A stretch of DNA of 64,000 nucleotides. Source: Crocodylus rhombifer (taxonomy: Eukaryota > Chordata > Crocodylia > Crocodylidae). Position numbers and translations under genes: made by a program. The first letter of the stretch is position 1, and the number at the start of each line of letters is the position of its first letter. Location of the stretch: contig JAVSML010025534.1 of the NCBI GenBank assembly GCA_038503035.1, positions 755,041 through 819,040 on the forward strand. The letters are read 5' to 3'. This document shows positions 58,676 to 64,000 of this stretch, in pieces. A model generated the notes under the pieces. It searched no databases and was not told the origin of the DNA. It saw nothing but the letters and a program-made list of their open reading frames with translations.

Positions 58676-59876
58676 TCGCTCTTTCCACAGTTTTAATAAA
58701 TTAATGTTAAAAATTTGTTTTTCCTGTTTTTGTCCAGGGTGAAGAACCTCATAGTCGACAGGTCCAACATGCCTGGATATCTTGAATGGAACTTGCCAAC
58801 AGGTTAAAAATTTACTTGTAGTATCTAGGAGTAAGACTAACACTTTTTGTCCCAGTTGTAAGTCCCTTAAGCTCATATTTTGGTCATACCTAGTTTTTCG
58901 TTTCTCTTGGGCTTGTTGGAGATTTTCTTGGGCTAAATTTTCTGCCTTTTGTAACCATTCTCTCAATTCATTGACATATTCAGATGGCTTCACCTCTGGG
59001 GTTCCTCCTTCTTCCCATCCCTCTCAGACCACATCCGTCAGGCTTCGGGGTCGATGCCCATAAACCCACTCAAATGGGGAAAACCCTAAGGATATTTATG
59101 TGGCTTCCCATACCGCAAACAACAGAGGGGGTACAACCAAGTTCCACTTCCACGGCTCCTCTTGTGTACATCTATGCATTATATTTTTAAGGGTTCCGTT
59201 TAATCTGTCCACTAACCCATTGGTTTGGGGGTGATAAACCGTAGTTTGCAAGTGTTTTATTTTTAATACTTGGCACAGATTCCACATAACCTGGGACATA
59301 CAATTCGTTCCTTGGTCCATAATGATCTCCCTAGGAATACCAAAGCAGGATACCCACTTAAGCAATACTTCTGCTATTTGAGGCCCAGTGACTGTTCTCA
59401 ATGGGATGGCATCTGGAAACCAAGTGGCATAGTCTATCAAGACAAGTACAAATTGGTCACCCATCACTTTTTGGTAACGGTCCAACCACGTCCAGGACGA
59501 TACGGGAGAATGGCTCTCCTATCATTGGCATGGATTGTAAGGGAGCCTGCGGAGGGGTTTAAAGGCTGACCCTCTGGCAACTTGGGCAGGCTCTGCAATA
59601 GTTTTCAACTTCTTCATACAGTCTGAGCCAGAAACACCACTTGGTTAGCCTGGTTTCTGTTTTAGCTTTTCCCATGTACCCTCCTAATGGATTTGTATAA
59701 GTGAGTTTCAAGAGGGGTTCCCTGTAGTCTCGAGGTATGAGCAGTTGCAGTACCTCTGTCCCTTCTATATGTCCTGCCTTGATCCTATATAACAAGCCTT
59801 TCCTCAGCTCATACCTGGGGAATGTGTGGCATCTCTCTGGGTGAATTACCTGATCATCCTGCTCGGCCAGCTCCAT
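58676..59876 (-). pseudogene. Integrase domain of Gmr1-like pol, upstream of RT
   Basis: Integrase inserts the cDNA into the host genome. N-terminal zinc domain (59876-59559): the CC pair is present (YCRACPSCQ) but the expected HH region reads TYTNPLGGYMGKAKT, with the histidines apparently lost. Catalytic core (59485-59096): D in VLVLIDYATWF (residue 18), D in IIMDQGTN (residue 57) and, 36 residues on, VDRLNG, where the usual catalytic glutamate is aspartate (codon 59209-59207). C-terminal domain (58993-58676): LQLGQKVLVL, then GPVDYEV (GPF/Y-type motif) and LLKLWKER. Breaks lie between 59559 and 59485 and between 59096 and 58993. The C-terminal domain is fused in frame to RT. Confidence 0.85.
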
Positions 59877-60039
59877 TTGTCTTATTGATCAAAACTGGTC
59901 CTCGCCTTCTTGAGCCTCTAGAAAGCAGGAGCTGCTTGCTAAACTCTCCAAATCCAGTGTATTGGGTTTGGTGTAATCTTCACTTCATCTTCATAAATCT
60001 TCTCCCAGTCTCTGCCCAATACCATCGGGTAAGGTAGGT

Positions 60040-60400
60040 CATTGGCTAGACCTACTGTCATCTCTTGGGTGGTGTCCAAGATTGCCACCCAATATTTCCT
60101 TTGGGGATACACCTACAACTGGCCATGCATACAAATCATTTTTACAGTGCTTGTGCTCAGAGCCCAGCCTCGGGGAGCTATGCTGGTTCTAATCAACATC
60201 TGGGCATATCCAGTATCCACTATAGCTTTTATTTTCTTCCCTCCAACTCAGGTCCACACAGTGGATTTTTCCTTTGATGCTTCCCAATGTGTTTCTCCCG
60301 TGCTGCAATCCGTCATCTCCACCTGCCCGTTGTCACTCCTCTCACTTCTTTGTACCCCGGTTTTGAATGGTATTTCCCTTGGTGGTGGACCCAATCGAGG
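60040..60400 (-). pseudogene. Aspartic protease region of the Gmr1-like element
   Basis: The protease cleaves the gag-pol polyprotein. The minus strand encodes IKAIVDTGYAQMLI, with the D-T-G active site at 60217-60209. In-frame stops lie at 60250-60248, upstream, and 60115-60113, downstream, so it is inactive. It sits between the gag zinc knuckle and integrase, as expected for gag-pro-pol order. Confidence 0.7.
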
Positions 60401-61194
60401 ATGACTGGCACACTCCCTTGCAATATGTCCAATTCTCCCTCACCTGAAACATACTGTAGTCGGTCTCTTCCCTTCTCAAGTTTCCTTTGTTCATTCTCTG
60501 GTCCAACTTGAGGAGTTCTGGACCTTGGGGCTTTCTCTCGGTAGTTATCCGTTTGAGCACTATCAAAATCCTCAGCCAAGCATAATGCTTCTGTGGATGA
60601 CTTCAGCCGATGACACCTCACCCAAGGTTGGGTATTTTCCTTTAAATCTGTTAAGAATTGTTCCAACAGGATTTGGTCACATAACTCCACCTTAGATACC
60701 TTCTGTGGCTTCAACCACTTTTCTAACAGATCGGGCAATTGTTGCAACAGAATTCGCAGGGATTTCTCTTCTTTTTTCTTTTTCATGTGGAAGGTCTGTT
60801 GATAATTTTCTGGGTTAATATTTAAACAACACAGAATCTCTTTCTTGACCTTATTATAGTCTGTCGCTTCACTTAGTGCCATCACCCGATAAGCTGCTTG
60901 TGCTCTTCCTATCAAGAGTACACCTAAATTGTTGGCCCACCAGCTGCGCTCTAACCCAGATGCTAACGCTGCTCTTTCAAACCTTTCAAGGAAGGCCTCG
61001 GGGTCATCTTATGGGGTCATTTTCGGGACTCTTAATTCGACTTGGTGTTGTTGAGCCTATGTCTGTTGCTGTATCCATTTTTCTTCAAATGTGATTTGTC
61101 AAGTGGCTTGTTGTTGTTATAATAGTTGCCCTACTAGATACATTGTTTGCTGTAGAGGCTCTAGACTCCCCATGGGGTTTGGTTGTCTCTCCAT
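60401..61194 (-). pseudogene. gag of the Gmr1-like element with SCAN-like capsid domain
   Basis: Gag forms the particle and packages the RNA. A start codon lies at 61194-61192, about 30 bp after the primer binding site. The first ~70 codons contain several in-frame stops. A DDPEAFLERFERAALASG stretch (about 61005-60950) and LLIGRAQAAYRV match Ty3/gypsy capsid. From 60819 to 60565 the open frame reads as a SCAN-like domain: LLQQLPDLLEKWLKP, QILLEQFLTDL, QPWVR and STEALCLAEDF in the same order as in SCAN zinc-finger proteins. A zinc knuckle (C-X2-C-X4-H-X4-C) lies at 60451-60410 in a different frame, its second cysteine position replaced by a stop (60442-60440). A frameshift therefore separates capsid and nucleocapsid parts. 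Confidence 0.8.
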
Positions 61195-61224
61195 GCTGTA
61201 TTCTGATCAGGTCATCGTCGCTTT

Positions 61225-61239
61225 CCAGCCAATGCACCA
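61225..61239 (-). promoter_or_regulatory. Primer binding site, tRNA-Gly type
   Basis: One base inside the 5' LTR the minus strand reads TGGTGCATTGGCTGG. From my knowledge of vertebrate tRNA-Gly(GCC), whose 3' end is GGCCAATGCACCA, the first 12 bases are complementary, with one mismatch after that. This would prime minus-strand DNA synthesis. Confidence 0.75.
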
Positions 61240-61240
61240 C

Positions 61241-62208
61241 TGTGATGGTGGACCTTGCATCTCTGTATCCTTTTATAATCTCCCAAAGAGCTGTAAGTAC
61301 CTCCACTTTCCTGCCTGCCACGTCTTGGATGTTATTATAATATGTTCTGCTTTATGGTGTCACTTGTCGGGAGGGTTGCTATATATACATTTGTTGTTTT
61401 ATTTTGCTCTTTGGGTGTCTCTATTAGGAATGCCGGTATTATAGAGGAAAACTTCACTCGATTATTCCCACACATGCGCCGACATATATATTCACAATCA
61501 GATGAAGATGAACACTTGTCTTTATCTTTATTCTTTATAACACTATACAAACTTTCGTTATCTTTAAACAGAAGTGGTCCTTTTTTTTTTAACAACTATA
61601 TCAGGTTTGTAAGTCATCTACATACTCTTCTTATTTAACCTTTATCAGTTTGGTTGGACTGAATGTGGTGTTAATAAACAAAGTCCCTTTACTCTGGTTT
61701 GTCCATTTATTTCCTTTTTTGTTTTTGTTTTTTAGAGCAGGCTTTTCTCTTCAAGCCTTGTTATTTCTCTCTCTTTACTTTTGCTATCCTGAGCATGTAC
61801 CTTTCATCTGGTGCGTGCCTGAAGCCTTGAATCCTTGTGGTCAGCACTCAGTTGTTTTCACTAAGCTTGTGGGAGTGAGTCAATTCACTCTTCTCTTTTT
61901 TGTTTGTTTGTTTATTTTTCAGCGCAGCCGCCAGCCGCGTCTCCGGTGCCTCTTCAGGGATCCACCCCTCTTTCTCAGAGCTCCGCTTTCTCCAGCGGCG
62001 CGAAAAATCCTGAGGTAAGTGTCTTATCTCCTGGAGATCTTCTTTCTCCCTCACTTTCTCCTTCAGACGCTCCTTCTTTCTTCTCCCTTTCTGAGACTCC
62101 CTTCTCCTCTTTCTTTTCTTTTCTCAGAGCTTCTTTCCTAATATGGTAATAGCTCTGGAACCGGCGTTCTCCAGCTCTTTTTGCCGCGTTGCTGTTTACT
62201 CTTTCACA
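61241..62208 (-). repeat. 5' LTR of the Gmr1-like element
   Basis: 968 bp, the partner of 56126-57082, with the same TGTGATGG start and a CTTTCACA end on the plus strand. It has a small duplication (TCTTTAT, about 61525) relative to the other copy. It drives transcription toward lower coordinates. Confidence 0.9.
61923..62014 (+). other. Exon-like cassette antisense to the 5' LTR
   Basis: The second copy of the cassette at 56795-56886: acceptor TTTATTTTTCAG ending at 61922, 92 bp, donor GTAAGT at 62015-62020. Splice signals and length are unchanged between the LTRs despite several substitutions inside. Confidence 0.4.
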
Positions 62209-62213
62209 ACATT
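62209..62213. repeat. Target site duplication ACATT, right
   Basis: Matches 56121-56125 exactly. Confidence 0.85.
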
Positions 62214-64000
62214 ACGGGCAATGAAGGAGCCTTTTCTCAGTTGGGGGGAAGAATCAAGTTTCTAAATGAATATTGGCATTCTACAACAGGCTGTCCGCAG
62301 CAAAGCCTCTATGGATTACTGAGTAAAAAACAATGAAAATACCAAGACTTATTATTATTTCTCCAGTTCTCTTTTTAATGAAGCCTGTAAATCAAAGAAA
62401 ATTTGCATATCCTTATGTAGTATGCTAAATGAAGCAAATTACACGTGAATTGAAGCCTTTGAGCTTCATCCACACCTAGATATCTAACAGGGGTCACTTC
62501 ATGACCTTGATCAAATCCCTTGAACTCTGAGCTAAATTGTTTGCTAGATCATGATGGAACTCAGTGTAGACAAGGCAGGAAGACAAAAGTGACCATGCCA
62601 AGACAACTGTCTGTCTCATTCCTGGCTTCTGAAACAGACTGGAAGCATAAATGGGCTCTACACAAGTCAAAGCAGCCCAAAGTCTGCTGTATTTTTTTTT
62701 CACTTGCCTATTAGAGGACTGTCGGGTTGCAAAGTGTCTGGTATTTGCCCTAGATGAGAAGGTTGGGGAAGGCAGGCACGGAGTTAGCCACACAACTTAA
62801 TGTAAGCTGGAATTCTCCCACATTTCTCAATCATTGGATCCCCATTTTCATCAGGCCTATATTAGGGTATTGCTAACACAGGTCAGGATTTTGTGCTAAT
62901 CTATCACCAGCCCATTTATAACAACCCTTACATATATTCTAAATGTTTTAATCACAAACACCTGGCAATTTTGCTTTATGCCCATGACTTTTCAAAGCAC
63001 GGCCCTTTTCCTTTTGAGCTTATGTTCTAAATGAGAGAAGTAAGTGGTTTGGGGGGAAAAAAAAAAACCCAACCCCCCTAACATCTTATCCACTTTTGAT
63101 GAGCTAGCTGAGAAGCAGAGAGCTTCATAAATTATCAGATTGTATAATCATAGGTGAATAATAATTTTTCCTTCAACTCAGCTGCAAGCATTCACAATGC
63201 ATTCAGTTCGCGTATGATTTCAACAGTGCACTTTATGTCAGATCTCAGTATCGTGGAGGCAGACAACTGAAAAATTCTCACTTGTTAAAGCCTATTTTTA
63301 TCCAATCAAAAGATGGCATTACATCTAACACTGATATTTACATCCCCCACCCACCGCGATCAGGCTGAATTATGTTCCAGATAGATGAAAACCCCCACGC
63401 ACTGTGGGGAAAAATGGGGCTAAAGTTTCATTATAGGGTCTTTCTAGTTTTGCTGAGCTTATGTGGCTAAACCACAGAGGTCCAATTCCTATTCTGTCTA
63501 CCAGACACCTCTTCACATTTGACTGCTTGACCAAAAAGCTGTACATCTCTCCTCTGGAAGTCAATACTGTTCCTTTTGAGGCAGCACTTAGCTCTCCTAG
63601 TCCATCAGTGGACAGCCTTTTACAGCTCTGAATCATGTAAACACAATAAGCATAGAGTTGCCTTCAGGCAGCTTGTAGAAAATGCTAGTGAACTTGCCCT
63701 GCCATCTCCCTGGTGTCTGCTTCTAGGCTGTATATTACTTGCCTCCATCATCTCAGAATCCTAATCTTCCAAGAACATGCTCACCTCTTGTGCAATAGCC
63801 AAGTGGGTAAGGCACTTACCCATAAAGCAAAAATTCTGCATTCTTAGCCTGAAGAGAGATAATCCATTCCTATTGAAGCCAAGGAAAGTCCCCCAGCCCC
63901 CAAGGTTTGGGCTAGGCAGGGCTACAAGTACCCTACATCCCTCCTATTGATGTTGAAACCACAAGTGTAACTGGGCATCTGAGCACTCTGGGTGGCAGCG
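62214..64000. other. AT-rich intergenic DNA, nothing firm recognised
   Basis: No exon or complete repeat was recognised. A G/A/C homopolymer patch lies at about 63052-63077. One SINE-like relic is listed separately. Confidence 0.45.
63786..63850 (+). repeat. tRNA-derived SINE-like relic, copy C
   Basis: CAATAGCCAAGTGGGTAAGG then CACTTACCCATAAAGC keeps the D-arm/box A pattern of a tRNA-derived head. The box B region is degraded, so it is not a functional tRNA gene. Confidence 0.45.

Larger units (their letters stand above)
56126..62208 (-). mobile_element. Gmr1-like Ty3/gypsy LTR retrotransposon, complete structure, inactive
   Basis: A 6,083-bp element on the minus strand, flanked by ACATT duplications. 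Order along its own 5'-3' direction: 5' LTR (62208-61241), primer binding site, gag with zinc knuckle, protease, integrase, reverse transcriptase, RNase H, purine-rich tract, 3' LTR (57082-56126). Integrase before RT is the reverse of ordinary Ty3/gypsy order and characterises Gmr1-like elements of deuterostomes. No envelope gene was seen and there is no room for one between RNase H and the 3' LTR. Stops and frameshifts affect all genes. The two LTRs differ at about 19 of the first ~330 aligned positions by eye, plus a small indel, so the insertion is not recent. Confidence 0.9.

Noticed and set aside
63786..63850. Possible functional tRNA gene
   Set aside because: Box B and acceptor pairing are not recognisable; it fits a SINE relic better.

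Overview
This is a 64 kb stretch of vertebrate nuclear DNA that holds transposable elements and no recognisable host gene. There are no long host-like ORFs, operons or ribosome binding sites. The repeat mix is several CR1 LINE subfamilies in both orientations, hAT and Harbinger-like nonautonomous DNA transposons, ERV-type LTRs and a Ty3/gypsy element. This fits a sauropsid, most likely a crocodilian or a turtle. That assignment is inferred from repeat content; no unique gene confirms it. GC-poor single-copy-looking DNA separates the repeats, and the GC-rich islands seen are mostly the cores of DNA transposons or CR1 5' regions.

Layout. 0-10 kb: a decayed CR1 reverse transcriptase (RT) fragment, a GC-cored Harbinger-like MITE, a CR1 5' region with an ORF1 remnant, a hAT MITE with an intact 8-bp target duplication, and a second hAT-like relic. 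10-19 kb: a degenerate ~95-bp tandem array next to a palindromic hAT MITE, a ~50-bp minisatellite, a Harbinger-like MITE, then AT-rich DNA. 20-24 kb: a CR1 on the minus strand split by a 1.9-kb LTR-type insertion. 25-26 kb: second copy of the GC-cored MITE. 28-31 kb: a plus-strand CR1 interrupted by a minus-strand CR1. 31.6-34.2 kb: an LTR-like promoter block, a GC-rich block and a MITE. 34.7-40.2 kb: a TIR element that appears to host the most complete CR1 here (ORF1 relic, endonuclease, RT). 44-47 kb: two more CR1 fragments. 48.7-54.6 kb: a small MITE, a foldback hAT containing a solo LTR, and one MITE nested in another.

56.1-62.2 kb holds the most interesting object: a structurally complete 6,083-bp LTR retrotransposon on the minus strand. 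It has two ~960-bp LTRs, a 5-bp target duplication (ACATT), a primer binding site matching tRNA-Gly, gag with a zinc knuckle, protease, integrase, RT and RNase H. The integrase precedes the RT: its C-terminal GPF/Y-type domain is in one open frame with the start of RT. That is the gene order of Gmr1-like Ty3/gypsy elements. The gag capsid region looks like the SCAN domain of vertebrate zinc-finger proteins, which is thought to come from this clade. The copy is dead, with stops and frameshifts in every gene. Each LTR also carries, on the opposite strand, a 92-bp exon-like cassette with a good splice acceptor and donor.

Nothing in the window encodes a working pathway. Its interest is as a record of nested transposition and as a near-complete fossil of the element clade linked to SCAN domains.
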